From Streptomyces physcomitrii (GTDB lineage Bacteria; Actinomycetota; Actinomycetes; Streptomycetales; Streptomycetaceae): DNA of 64,000 nucleotides. Of the stretch, positions 30,101 to 38,039 are shown piece by piece (position 1 is the stretch's first letter; each line of letters begins with the position of its first letter). The position numbers and the translations under genes are program-made. The stretch spans positions 62,001 to 126,000 of the forward strand of contig NZ_JAAWWP010000017.1 in NCBI RefSeq assembly GCF_012273655.1, written 5' to 3'. The notes below the pieces were generated by a model. It was not told the origin of the DNA. It saw nothing but the letters and a program-made list of their open reading frames with translations, and did no database searches.

Positions 30101-32791
30101 CAGCAGCCGCTCCCGGCCGCCCTGTTCGCGGCGCAGGCTCTCGCCGAGGAAGTGCTGCTGTCCGGCCGCGTCCAGGGTCTGGCCGAGCGAGACATGCAGC
30201 ACCGGGTGCGGGCTGATCTCCAGGAAGTGCGCGTACCCGGCTTCGGCGAGGGCGCGTACCGCCGGTTCGAAGAGCACCGTCTCGCGCATGTTGCGGTACC
30301 AGTAGGCGCCGTCGAGCCGCTCGGTGTCGAGCGGGGCGCCGGTCACCGTGGAGAAGAAGGGCACCGGGGAGGGGCGCGGGGCGAGGTCGGCGAAGGCGGT
30401 GCGCATACGGTCGCGTACCGCCTCGATGTGGACCGAGTGGCCGGGTGTGTCCACGCCGGGGATGCGGCGGGCCCAGACGCCGTCCGCGTCCAGGGCGGCG
30501 AGGAGTGCGTCGAGGGCCTCGCCGTCGCCGGAGACGGTGGTGGAGCCGGGGCCGTTGACGGCGGCCACCGAGAGCCGGTCCGACCAAGGCGCGAGGCGGG
30601 CGGTGGCCTCCTCGGCGGACAGGGCGAGCGAGGCCATGCCGCTGGTGCCGGAGATGTCGCGCAGGGCCTGGCTGCGCAGGGCGACCACGCGGGCGGCCTC
30701 CGGCAGGGTGAGGGCTCCGGCGACCACCGCGGCGGCCACCTCGCCCTGGCTGTGGCCGACCACGGCGGCCGGTTCGATCCCGGCGGCGCGCCAGAGTTCG
30801 GCGAGGCCGAGCATCACCGCGAAGAGCGCGGGCTGCAGGACGTCGACCCGGTCGAGCGAGGGGCCGCCCCCGGTCCCCCGCAGGACCTCGGTGAGCGACC
30901 AGTCGGTGTACGGGGCGAGCGCCTCGGCGCACTCGGTGACCCGGCGGGCGAACACGGTTGAGGTGTCGAGGAGTTCGCGGGCCATGCCGGTCCACTGGGA
31001 GCCCTGGCCGGGGAAGACGAAGACCGGGCGGGGCGCGGCGGCGAGCGCGGTCCCGGCCACCGTGGACTCGCCGGGCTCACCGGCGGCGAGGCGGTCGAGT
31101 TCGGCGAGCAGGGCGGCGCGTTCTGCGGCGAGGACGACCGCGCGGTGCTCGAAGAGGGCGCGGGAGGCGAGCAGCGAGGCCGCGAGGGCGGCGAGGCTCT
31201 CGCCGGGCGCGGCGGTCAGCTGCCGGGCGAGCAGGCGGGCGCGTTCCCGCAGTGCCTCGGGGGAACGCGCGGAGAGGACGAAGGGGAGCAGCGGGGCGGT
31301 GCCGGCCGCGCCGGGTGCGGTGAACAGGTCTTCGGTGGGCGGCAGTCGGGCCTCGGCAGCCGCTGCTGAGGCCGTCGCCTCCGGGGTCCTGGGCGCCGCG
31401 GGCTCGGGCGCGGGCGGCTCCTCCAGGAGGGCGTGGGCGTTGGTGCCGCTGATGCCGAAGGAGGAGACGGCGGCCCGGCGGGGGCGGCCGGTCTCGGGCC
31501 AGGGCCGGGACTCGGAGAGCAGGCGCACCGGCCCCGAGGCCCAGTTGACGTGGGCGGTCGGCTCCTCGCTGTGCAGGGACCGGGGCAGGACGCCGTGCCG
31601 CATCGCCATGACCATCTTGATCACGCCGCCGACCCCGGCCGCGGCCTGGCTGTGCCCGATGTTGGACTTCAGCGAGCCCAGCCAGAGGTGGTGGTCCGCG
31701 GCCCGCTCCTGGCCGTAGGTGGCGAGGAGGGACTGCGCCTCGATGGGGTCGCCGAGGGCGGTGCCGGTGCCGTGCGCCTCGACCGCGTCGATCTCCTCCG
31801 GGCGCAGCCGGGCACGCTCCAGGGCCTGCCGGATCACCCGCTGCTGGGAGGGGCCGTTGGGGGCGGTGAGGCCGTTGCTGGCGCCGTCCTGGTTGACGGC
31901 CGAGCCGCGGACCACGGCGAGCACCGGGTGGCCGTTGCGCCGGGCGTCCGAGAGGCGTTCCAGGAGGAGCATGCCGACGCCCTCGCCCCAGCCGGTGCCG
32001 TCGGCCGCGGCGGAGAAGGCCTTGCAGCGGCCGTCCGGGGCGAGCGAGCGCTGGCGGCTGAACTCCACGAAGGAGGCGGGTGTGGACATCACGGTCGCCC
32101 CGCCCGCGAGCGCCAGGGTGCACTCGCCGCCGCGCAGTGCCTCGGCGGCCAGATGCAGGGTGACCAGCGAGGAGGAGCAGGCGGTGTCGACGGTGAGCGC
32201 CGGCCCCTCGAAGCCGAAGGTGTAGGAGATCCGGCCGGAGGCGATGGAGCCCGCGCTGCCGTTGATGACGTACCCGGCCAACTCCTCCTGGCCCTCCAGG
32301 AGTCCGGCGTAGTCGTGGTACATCACCGAGGCGAAGACGCCGGTGCGGCTGCCGCGCAGGGTGCTCGCGTCGATCCCGGCGCGCTCCACGGCCTCCCAGG
32401 AGGTCTCCATGAGCAGGCGCTGCTGCGGGTCCATCGCCAGGGCCTCGCGCCGGTTGATGCCGAAGAAGGCGGCGTCGAAGCCGGTCACGCCGTCGAGAAA
32501 GCCGCCCTCGCGGACGTAGGAGGTGCCGGGGTGCTCCGGGTCCGGGTCGTAGAGGCCCTCGGTGTCCCAGCCGCGGTCGGCGGGGAAGGGCGCGATGGCG
32601 TCGGTGCCGTCCGCGACCAGCTGCCACAGCTCCTCGGGGGAGGTGACGCCGCCCGGGTAGCGGCAGCTCATGCCGATGATCGCGACGGGTTCGTGCGCCT
32701 GGTCCTGCGCGTCCTGGAGCTGCTGCCGCACATGGCGGAGCTCGGCGGTCGCCCGCTTGAGGTAGTCGCGCAGCTTCTCTTCAGCCGCCAT
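27131..32791 (-). CDS. Type I PKS, one module KS-AT-DH-KR-ACP, with an unusual AT
   Basis: 1886 aa. N-terminal coiled docking segment (1-32), KS (TACSSS near 205, HGTGT, NIGH), AT, DH (HALGENVLLP near 989, DAALH near 1157, FAYGPAF), KR (TGGTGTLG near 1445, LDD, NYAAAN near 1584), ACP (GMDSL near 1749) and a C-terminal docking end DEIFDFIQKEFGKS. The AT differs from those of the other modules. It has RVDVLQP and GHSQGE, and at the specificity site it reads DTPGHS (near 782) in place of HAFH (malonyl) or YASH (methylmalonyl). That points to a branched extender such as ethylmalonyl or larger, by inference. The fifth position of the DH HxxxG motif is Glu. It would add a branched unit with an alkene if all domains act. 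Its position in the assembly order is unknown. Confidence 0.94.
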   Translation of the reverse strand: MAAEEKLRDYLKRATAELRHVRQQLQDAQDQAHEPVAIIGMSCRYPGGVTSPEELWQLVADGTDAIAPFPADRGWDTEGLYDPDPEHPGTSYVREGGFLDGVTGFDAAFFGINRREALAMDPQQRLLMETSWEAVERAGIDASTLRGSRTGVFASVMYHDYAGLLEGQEELAGYVINGSAGSIASGRISYTFGFEGPALTVDTACSSSLVTLHLAAEALRGGECTLALAGGATVMSTPASFVEFSRQRSLAPDGRCKAFSAAADGTGWGEGVGMLLLERLSDARRNGHPVLAVVRGSAVNQDGASNGLTAPNGPSQQRVIRQALERARLRPEEIDAVEAHGTGTALGDPIEAQSLLATYGQERAADHHLWLGSLKSNIGHSQAAAGVGGVIKMVMAMRHGVLPRSLHSEEPTAHVNWASGPVRLLSESRPWPETGRPRRAAVSSFGISGTNAHALLEEPPAPEPAAPRTPEATASAAAAEARLPPTEDLFTAPGAAGTAPLLPFVLSARSPEALRERARLLARQLTAAPGESLAALAASLLASRALFEHRAVVLAAERAALLAELDRLAAGEPGESTVAGTALAAAPRPVFVFPGQGSQWTGMARELLDTSTVFARRVTECAEALAPYTDWSLTEVLRGTGGGPSLDRVDVLQPALFAVMLGLAELWRAAGIEPAAVVGHSQGEVAAAVVAGALTLPEAARVVALRSQALRDISGTSGMASLALSAEEATARLAPWSDRLSVAAVNGPGSTTVSGDGEALDALLAALDADGVWARRIPGVDTPGHSVHIEAVRDRMRTAFADLAPRPSPVPFFSTVTGAPLDTERLDGAYWYRNMRETVLFEPAVRALAEAGYAHFLEISPHPVLHVSLGQTLDAAGQQHFLGESLRREQGGRERLLTSWAGACTHGLAPRWAAVLPPGTEPTTALPTYPFQREHFWPRPRRAGGDAASLGLGAAGHPLLGAAVELPGADGHLFTGRLARGTHPWLAEHALGENVLLPGTAFLELALHAGRLLGCPQVGELLLEAPLTLPAQGAVQLQLTVGAPEESGSRALQVHARTELPGEEPAPWTRHATGVLTIGTATTPLPGASWPPPGAQPLELDGHYEDFAAAGFAYGPAFRGLRAAWRHGEEILAEIALPGEPAAEAARFGLHPALLDAALHAIPLGALGGEGGIGAGRLPFAWHGVRLHGPGATALRVRLAPAGEEAVSLEVADQSGLPVASVESLLLRPLPKGALAAARTDSLFRLIWEKTTAAGDAPVRWAALGAGVPAPEGSQRFGGYEELAAGLGEGPVPDAVLVAAEPGAEPRPELARVLALAQRFLAEERLSGTRLLYVTRGAAALPGDPAAPAERAAARLAPAAARGLLRSAASENPGRFVLVDLAEAGPGAADPGSQESAEGPALAAALATGEPELAVREGQVYVPRLARAASAEPPALDPEGTVLVTGGTGTLGSAVARHLVTGHGVRRLLLVSRTGKAPELEAELTALGAEITLAACDTADREALAALLARIPAAHPLTAVVHAAGVLDDGVIQSLTPRHLDAVLRAKADSARHLHTLTRELDLAAFVLFSSAAALFGAPGQGNYAAANAALDALAAERRAEGLPAVSLAWGLWAEASGMTGHLDGAGLARIERDGVRALSTEEGLALFDAALGHEEALLAAFRVDTGELRRLPAGVPPLFRGLLPPAPAREEAPAPAAVPPAQQLAGVAEGERRRILLDLVRGHAARVLGLAGALAVEEHKGFFDLGMDSLTVVQLRNQLGAATGLTLPTTLVFDHPTPVALVAYLETRLTAEPAPAPLPLTGELDVLERALRPLADQGSEEVRARLHARLTALAELVAVPGGAFGGGGAAADEGAGGGEEATAEKLGSASADEIFDFIQKEFGKS

Positions 32792-32861
32792 GGGGGTCTC
32801 GCCTCTTTCTCCGAAGCTGTCGCGGGTGCCCGCGAGGGGCGGGGGCGGTGCGCCCCGAAGG

Positions 32862-33965
32862 TCAGGCGCCCGCCGGGGTCCTGGAGGCCTCCGGCGCGGC
32901 GAGGTCCGGGAGCAGTCCGAGGCGGCTCACGGTCCGGTCGAGGTCCAGGGGCAGGGCCCCGCCGCCCAGGCACTCGGCGGGCGGTGCCTCGCCCGCCAGG
33001 TGCAGGCGTACACCGCGGTCGCAGAGCACGTCCACCAGGTTGGCGAAGCGCTGGGCCGCGTCCCGGTGGCCCGGGCGAAGGCGGGGCAGCCCGGAGAGCA
33101 CCCAGCTGCCGAAGCGGTCGGCGAGGTCGAGGTAGTCGAGGGTGGAGGTGGGGGTGGAGCACAGCTCGTGGAAGTCGAACCAGACCAGGTCACCGCGGAC
33201 GGCGCGCGCCGCGATCCCGCGTCCGCGGACGGTGAGGCTCTCCCGCTCCGCGGGCCCGGGGACCCGCAGTCCGGCGGCCGCGAACTGCTCCTCGGTGCCG
33301 GGCCGCAGAAAGCCGCCCCGCTCGAACCCGGTGCGTACCGCGCCCGGGCGGCGGGCGGCGCGGTGGTCCCGCGGGCCCGCCACCTCGACCACGTCGAGGT
33401 GGCCCTCCAGGAGCGCGATCGCCGGTGCGAACAGGGGGTGGTGGACGGGGTCGGGCAGCAGCTCGGCGGGCCGGTAGTTCGAGGTCGCGAGCAGGGTGAT
33501 CCTGCGGTCGACCAGGGAGCGCAGCACGCGGCCGATCATCATCGCGTCGCCGGGGTCGTGGACGTGGAACTCGTCGAAGTACAGGAAGCGGCAGTCGCCG
33601 AGGAGTTGGGCCACCGCGAGGTCCGCGGCGGCCCGGTCGCCGCGGTGGCGGGCGTAGGCGGCGTGGAACTCCCGGAAGAACTCGTGGAAGTGCACCCGGT
33701 GCTTGTGCCGCAGCTCCAGGGACTCGTAGAAGGTGTCCGCCAGCCAGCTCTTGCCGCGGCCGACCGGGCCCCAGAGGTAGAGGCCCCGGGCCGGCGCGGC
33801 GCGGCCCGGGCGCCGCACGGCAGGCGGGACTTCACGGACGCGGCCGAGGAGGCGGCGCCTGCGGGTGAGGGCCTCGCCGAGCGCCGTGAGCCGCCGGGCC
33901 GCCGCGAACTGGGAACTGTCGAGGGCGAACCCTGCCCGTTGTGCGGCGAGTTCGAACATCTCCAT
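32862..33965 (-). CDS. zapE: ZapE/AFG1-like AAA ATPase
   Basis: 367 aa. Walker A is GPVGRGKSWLAD, Walker B is FLYFDEFHVHD, and a sensor-like TSNY follows, matching the AFG1/ZapE family, which in other bacteria is linked to cell division and membrane-protein quality control. I start at ATG 33965 (MEMFELAAQ); an upstream in-frame ATG at 34016 gives a poor extension and no better ribosome site. It lies 70 bp beyond the PKS start on the same strand, with PabC divergent. No known role in polyketide synthesis follows from the family, and it may simply be a chromosomal gene caught in the cluster. Confidence 0.85.
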   Translation of the reverse strand: MEMFELAAQRAGFALDSSQFAAARRLTALGEALTRRRRLLGRVREVPPAVRRPGRAAPARGLYLWGPVGRGKSWLADTFYESLELRHKHRVHFHEFFREFHAAYARHRGDRAAADLAVAQLLGDCRFLYFDEFHVHDPGDAMMIGRVLRSLVDRRITLLATSNYRPAELLPDPVHHPLFAPAIALLEGHLDVVEVAGPRDHRAARRPGAVRTGFERGGFLRPGTEEQFAAAGLRVPGPAERESLTVRGRGIAARAVRGDLVWFDFHELCSTPTSTLDYLDLADRFGSWVLSGLPRLRPGHRDAAQRFANLVDVLCDRGVRLHLAGEAPPAECLGGGALPLDLDRTVSRLGLLPDLAAPEASRTPAGA

Positions 33966-34264
33966 CAGCGGTGGTTCCCCGTTCCACGGTCGACATCGAA
34001 GCCCTGCGGGCGCCATCGACGGCCGTCGCGATCGTGCCAGATGCCCGAGGCCTGTGCCAATGCCCCTGTGTGGGCTCCCGCAGCGGGCCCCGGGCGCCCG
34101 GCCGCCGGGCCGCCCCGCCGAGACGTCCGCCTACGTCCGGGATCCGGGCGGTTGGCCGCCTTCCGCACCCTCGCGGCGGGGGCCGCCCGCCGGGAACCCG
34201 GCGCGTGACAATCATCACCGTCCCCGTACGCCGACCACGCCCACCAGGTGGAACACTGTGCCGC
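33966..34264. other. Divergent intergenic region, zapE / pabC
   Basis: 299 bp, GC-rich. It must hold the promoters of zapE (minus) and the pabC-thioesterase run (plus), but I could not pick out convincing -35/-10 pairs or operators. Confidence 0.4.
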
Positions 34265-35047
34265 ATGGGAGAGCTCGACGGGGGGCCGGTGAGCACCGAG
34301 GCGCTTGAGGCGCTGGCGCTGACCGGTTACGGACACTTCACGACGATGCGGGTGCAGGACGGCGCGGTACGGGGACTGTCGCTGCACCTGGCCCGCCTCG
34401 TGCGGGACTGCCGCGCCGTGTTCGGCACCGCCCTGGACCCGGAGGCGGTACGGGAGCGGCTGCGGGGTGCCCTGGCCGGGCGCACCGGCGCGCTCGTCGC
34501 CCGGGTCACCGTCTTCGACCCCGCGCTCGGCCTCGCCCGTCCGGCGGACGGGGCCCGCCCCCGGATCCTGGTGACCACCCGCGAGGCGCCGGCGCTGCCG
34601 CCCCAGCCGCTGCGGGTCACCCCGGTGACGTACGTCCGCCAGTGCGCGGGCGTGAAGCACACCGGACTCTTCGAGAGCCTGTACCTGCGCCGCCGGGCCC
34701 AACTCGACGGCTGGGACGACGCCTTGTTCGTCTCGCCCGGCGGTGAGATCTCCGAGGGCGCCACCTGGAACACCGGATTCTGGGACGGCGAGCGGCTGCT
34801 GTGGCCGGCGGCCGAGCAACTTCCCGGTGTCACCCGGGAGTTGCTGGCCGCCACCGAACTGCCCCAGGCCGAACGCCCGCTGACGCTCGATCAGCTGCCG
34901 GGCCTGCAGGCCGCGTTCGCGACCAACGCGGCGGTGGGCGTGCGCCCGCTGGCCGCGGTCGGCGAGGTGGCCTTCCCCGCGGACCACCCGGTACTGGCGC
35001 GCCTCACCGCCGCGTACGACCGGATCGCCCCCGAGGCGCTCCGCTGA
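34265..35047 (+). CDS. pabC: 4-amino-4-deoxychorismate lyase (class IV aminotransferase fold)
   Basis: 260 aa. The PLP lysine lies in GVKHTGLFESLYLRRRA, which matches the PabC pattern KHxxR/F...R. The cofactor-phosphate region reads ISEGATWNTGFWDG. It cleaves 4-amino-4-deoxychorismate to PABA and pyruvate, completing the pathway begun by the PabAB fusion at 7.9-10.0 kb. Having a dedicated lyase in the cluster strongly supports PABA as the PKS starter. The start at ATG 34265 is the first plausible one; a GTG eight codons later (VSTEALEAL) is an alternative. A branched-chain or D-amino acid aminotransferase is possible from fold alone, but the length and context argue for PabC. Confidence 0.85.
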   Translation: MGELDGGPVSTEALEALALTGYGHFTTMRVQDGAVRGLSLHLARLVRDCRAVFGTALDPEAVRERLRGALAGRTGALVARVTVFDPALGLARPADGARPRILVTTREAPALPPQPLRVTPVTYVRQCAGVKHTGLFESLYLRRRAQLDGWDDALFVSPGGEISEGATWNTGFWDGERLLWPAAEQLPGVTRELLAATELPQAERPLTLDQLPGLQAAFATNAAVGVRPLAAVGEVAFPADHPVLARLTAAYDRIAPEALR

Positions 35048-35138
35048 ACCCCTGACCGTCTCCATCGAACCGGCAGCAGCCGCCTCTCACCCGACGAAGC
35101 GCCCGCGCGGGCGCGGCACGGAAGGACAGCACTTCCCC

Positions 35139-35894
35139 ATGACCGGCACCAGGAACACCGACGACCTGTGGATACGCCGCTACCACCCGGCCGGCCCCGG
35201 CGCGCCCAAGCTGGTGGTGCTGCCGCACGCCGGCGGCAGCGGCACCTTCTTCTTCCCGATGGCCAAGGCGCTCGCCCCCGGCATCGAGGTGCTCGCCGTG
35301 CAGTACCCGGGCCGCCAGGACCGCCACGCGGAGAAGCTGATCGAGTCCGTGGCGGAGCTCGCCGACCAGCTGCTCCCGGTGCTGCGCTCCCAACTCGACG
35401 GCCCCTTCGCGCTGTTCGGGCACAGCATGGGCGCCACCCTCTCCTTCGAGCTGGCCCGCCGCCTGGAGGCCGAGGGCCTGGTGGCCGAGGCACTGTTCCC
35501 CTCCGCCCGGCCCGCGCCCTCCCGGCACCGCGAGAACTGCACCGTGCACCTCGGCACCGACGAGGAGCTCATCGCCGAGCTGCGCGGCCTCAGCGGCACC
35601 AACGACCAGGTCCTCGGCAACGAGGAGCTGCTGCGCATGACGCTGCCCGCGGTGCGCGGCGACTACAAGGCGGCGGAGACCTACCGCTACCACCCGGGCC
35701 CGAAGCTGAAGAGCGCCGTCTACGCGATGATCGGCGACCAGGACCCGATGGTGACCGAGGAGGAGGCGCGCGCCTGGGCCGAGCACACCGAGGGGCCCTT
35801 CACCCTCGACGTGTACCGGGGCGGCCACTTCTACCTGGTGGACCACCAGCCCGCGATCCTGAAGAGCCTCGCGGACCGGCTCACCCCCGCCTGA
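35139..35894 (+). CDS. Type II (editing) thioesterase
   Basis: 251 aa with an alpha/beta-hydrolase core: PHAGGSGTFFFP near the N-terminus, nucleophile elbow GHSMG, catalytic Asp in GDQDPMV and His in GGHFYLV. This arrangement is standard for free-standing thioesterases that remove stalled or wrong acyl groups from PKS carrier proteins. It follows pabC by 91 bp on the same strand and heads a run with the metallophosphoesterase and phosphopantetheinyl transferase. Confidence 0.93.
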   Translation: MTGTRNTDDLWIRRYHPAGPGAPKLVVLPHAGGSGTFFFPMAKALAPGIEVLAVQYPGRQDRHAEKLIESVAELADQLLPVLRSQLDGPFALFGHSMGATLSFELARRLEAEGLVAEALFPSARPAPSRHRENCTVHLGTDEELIAELRGLSGTNDQVLGNEELLRMTLPAVRGDYKAAETYRYHPGPKLKSAVYAMIGDQDPMVTEEEARAWAEHTEGPFTLDVYRGGHFYLVDHQPAILKSLADRLTPA

Positions 35895-35957
35895 AGCCCG
35901 CGGCATCACGACAGTCCCGGGCCAGCCACTCGGTCCGTCCCGGCGAAAGGAGCGTCA

Positions 35958-36794
35958 GTGACCACAGGAAAACTGCTCGCGGTCAGCGATCAGCACATCG
36001 CCCATGAGGAGAACCGCAAGCTCACCGAGGAGATGCGTCCGGGCTCGGACGAGGACTGGCTGATCGTCGCGGGCGATGTCGGCGAGAAGTTCGCCGACAT
36101 CGAGTGGGCGCTCAAGCTGCTCGCCGGCCGCTTCGCCAAGGTGATCTGGTCGCCGGGCAACCACGAGCTGTGGACCCACCCCCAGGACCCGGTCACCCTG
36201 CGCGGGGTGGCCCGCTACGAGGCGCTGGTGGAGATGTGCCGGGGCGCCGGGGTGCTCACCCCGGAGGACCCGTACCCGGTGTGGCAGGACGAGGAGCAAC
36301 CGGTCACGGTGGCCCCGCTGTTCACCCTGTACGACTACTCCTTCCGGGCGCCCGGCACCCGTACCAAGGAGGAGTCGCTGAAGGTCGCGCACGACTCCGG
36401 CATCGTCTGCGCCGACGAGTACCTGCTGCACCCGGACCCCTTCCCCACCCGGGACGACTGGTGCCGGGCACGGATCGCGCTCACCGAGCAGCGCCTGTCC
36501 GCGATCGACCCGGCGCACCGGACGGTGCTGATCAACCACTATCCGCTGGTGCGCGACCCCACCCTGGTCCTGCGCTACCCGCAGTTCGCGCAGTGGTGCG
36601 GGACCGAGCTGACCGCCGACTGGCATGTGCGCTTCCGGGCCGCCGCGATGGTCTACGGTCATCTGCACATCCCCCGGGTGACCTGGTACGACGGGGTGCG
36701 CTTCGAGGAGGTGTCCATCGGCTACCCGCGCGAGTGGCGCCCGCGCCCGCCGCGCGAGCCGCTGCGGCAGATCCTCCCCCAGCCCCCGGCCTGA
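35958..36794 (+). CDS. Calcineurin-like metallophosphoesterase
   Basis: 278 aa from GTG, with AAGGAG upstream. The five metal-binding blocks are all present: SDQHI, GDVGE, GNHE, NHYP and GHLH. The substrate cannot be deduced. It sits 63 bp after the thioesterase and 55 bp before the phosphopantetheinyl transferase, so co-expression with that enzyme is likely. A role in recycling coenzyme A fragments or removing a phosphate-protected intermediate is conceivable but has no direct support in the sequence. Confidence 0.87.
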   Translation: MTTGKLLAVSDQHIAHEENRKLTEEMRPGSDEDWLIVAGDVGEKFADIEWALKLLAGRFAKVIWSPGNHELWTHPQDPVTLRGVARYEALVEMCRGAGVLTPEDPYPVWQDEEQPVTVAPLFTLYDYSFRAPGTRTKEESLKVAHDSGIVCADEYLLHPDPFPTRDDWCRARIALTEQRLSAIDPAHRTVLINHYPLVRDPTLVLRYPQFAQWCGTELTADWHVRFRAAAMVYGHLHIPRVTWYDGVRFEEVSIGYPREWRPRPPREPLRQILPQPPA

Positions 36795-36849
36795 AGCAGA
36801 GACTCCCCGCCGCCCGCGAGGCGGCGGACGTGAGCGAGGAGAATGAGAA

Positions 36850-37530
36850 GTGATCGAGGAGATACTGCCCGCCCAGGTGGCCTGCGCCTCGTCCTTCGGC
36901 GACCTGGCCGAGACCGCCGAGGAGGGGCTCTTCCCCGCCGAGGCCGCCGCGATCGCCAAGGCGGTGGCCAAGCGGCGCGAGGAGTTCACCACGGTGCGCC
37001 TGTGCGCGCGCCGGGCGCTCGGTGAACTCGGCCTGCCGCCGGTGCCCTTGGTGCCGGGCAAGCGCGGGGCGACGGTCTGGCCGCAGGGCGTGGTGGGCAC
37101 GATGACGCACTGCGCGGGATTCCGTGCCGCGGCGGTGGCCCGGGCCGCCGACCTCACCTCGCTGGGCATCGACGCGGAGCCGAACCTGCCGCTGCCCGAG
37201 GGCGTCCTGGAGGTGGTCGCACGTCCCGCGGAGACCGCGCGGCTCGCCGAACTGGCCCGTAGCCACCCGGCGGTCTCCTGGGACCGGCTGCTGTTCAGCG
37301 CGAAGGAGTCGGTGTTCAAGACCTGGTATCCGCTGACCGGTCTCGAACTCGACTTCGAGGAGGCCGAGTTGGACATCGACCCGGAGGCGGGCACCTTCCG
37401 CGCCCGGCTCCAGGTGCCGGGCCCGCTGGTGGCGGGCGAACGCCTCGACGTCTTCGAGGGCAAGTGGCTGGCGCGCCGCGGCTTCGTGGTCACCGCGATC
37501 GCACTGGAGGCGGCGGCGAGCGAGAGCTGA
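36850..37530 (+). CDS. 4'-Phosphopantetheinyl transferase, EntD/Sfp superfamily
   Basis: 226 aa from GTG, with GAGGAG upstream. The GIDAEP metal-binding motif and FSAKESVFKTW (the KESxxK motif) identify the family, and GTMTHCAG is the conserved block between them. It transfers phosphopantetheine from CoA to Ser of carrier proteins and is expected to activate the ACPs of the PKS genes here. It is the last gene of the plus-strand run and is followed by a hairpin shared with the convergent rubredoxin gene. Confidence 0.92.
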   Translation: MIEEILPAQVACASSFGDLAETAEEGLFPAEAAAIAKAVAKRREEFTTVRLCARRALGELGLPPVPLVPGKRGATVWPQGVVGTMTHCAGFRAAAVARAADLTSLGIDAEPNLPLPEGVLEVVARPAETARLAELARSHPAVSWDRLLFSAKESVFKTWYPLTGLELDFEEAELDIDPEAGTFRARLQVPGPLVAGERLDVFEGKWLARRGFVVTAIALEAAASES

Positions 37531-37597
37531 CGGCCCGGGCGGGGGCCGCCGGTACGGGGGTTCGGGGGTCCGGTTCCCGGCCGCTCAGGACCGGGGC

Positions 37598-37621
37598 CCC
37601 GCCCCGAGCGCGCGGGGCGGG
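37598..37621. terminator. GC-rich hairpin between PPTase and rubredoxin
   Basis: A 9-bp perfect GC stem (37598-37606 with 37613-37621, 6-base loop) lies between two convergent genes. No T-run follows, so termination is inferred from position. Confidence 0.5.
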
Positions 37622-37666
37622 CGTGGCCGTGTACCGGCGGTCCCGGTACCGACGGCGGCGTACGGC

Positions 37667-37840
37667 TCAGGCGTGCGTGATCTCGGCCATCTCGAAGTCG
37701 GCCTTGGCGGCGCCGCAGTCGGGGCAGGACCAGTCGTCCGGGATGTCCTCCCAGCGGGTGCCGGGGGCGATGTCCTCCTCGGGCCAGCCCTCGGCCTCGT
37801 CGTAGATGAATCCGCACACCAGGCACTGCCACTTCTTCAT
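37667..37840 (-). CDS. rubB: Rubredoxin (second of two)
   Basis: 57 aa. Two iron-binding pairs, CLVCG near the start and CPDCG near residue 42, with the typical GTRWEDIPDDW between them. It carries electrons to the alkane hydroxylase encoded upstream. It begins 7 bp after the first rubredoxin stop, so the two are translated together. No rubredoxin reductase gene is present in the window. Confidence 0.95.
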   Translation of the reverse strand: MKKWQCLVCGFIYDEAEGWPEEDIAPGTRWEDIPDDWSCPDCGAAKADFEMAEITHA

Positions 37841-37847
37841 GGTTTCC

Positions 37848-38039
37848 TCAGCCGTTGTCGGAGCCGCTGTCGGAGCCGCTGTCGGGTTCGAAGTCGATCT
37901 TCTCGCGCACCCCGCAGTCGGGGCAGCACCAGTCGTCGGGGACGGCGCTCCAGGGGGTGCCCGCGGGGAAGCCCTCGCGGGGCGCGCCCCGGCTCTCCTC
38001 GTACCCGTAGTCGCAGACGGGGCAGGTCCAGCGGCTCAT
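37848..38039 (-). CDS. rubA: Rubredoxin (first of two)
   Basis: 63 aa. Iron ligands CPVCDYGYEE and CCPDCG with the usual spacing, and a Ser/Asp-rich tail (DSGSDSGSDNG) not found in the second copy. The start overlaps the alkB stop (ATGA). Paired rubredoxins after alkB are common in actinobacteria; usually only one of them can fully serve the hydroxylase. Confidence 0.95.
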   Translation of the reverse strand: MSRWTCPVCDYGYEESRGAPREGFPAGTPWSAVPDDWCCPDCGVREKIDFEPDSGSDSGSDNG

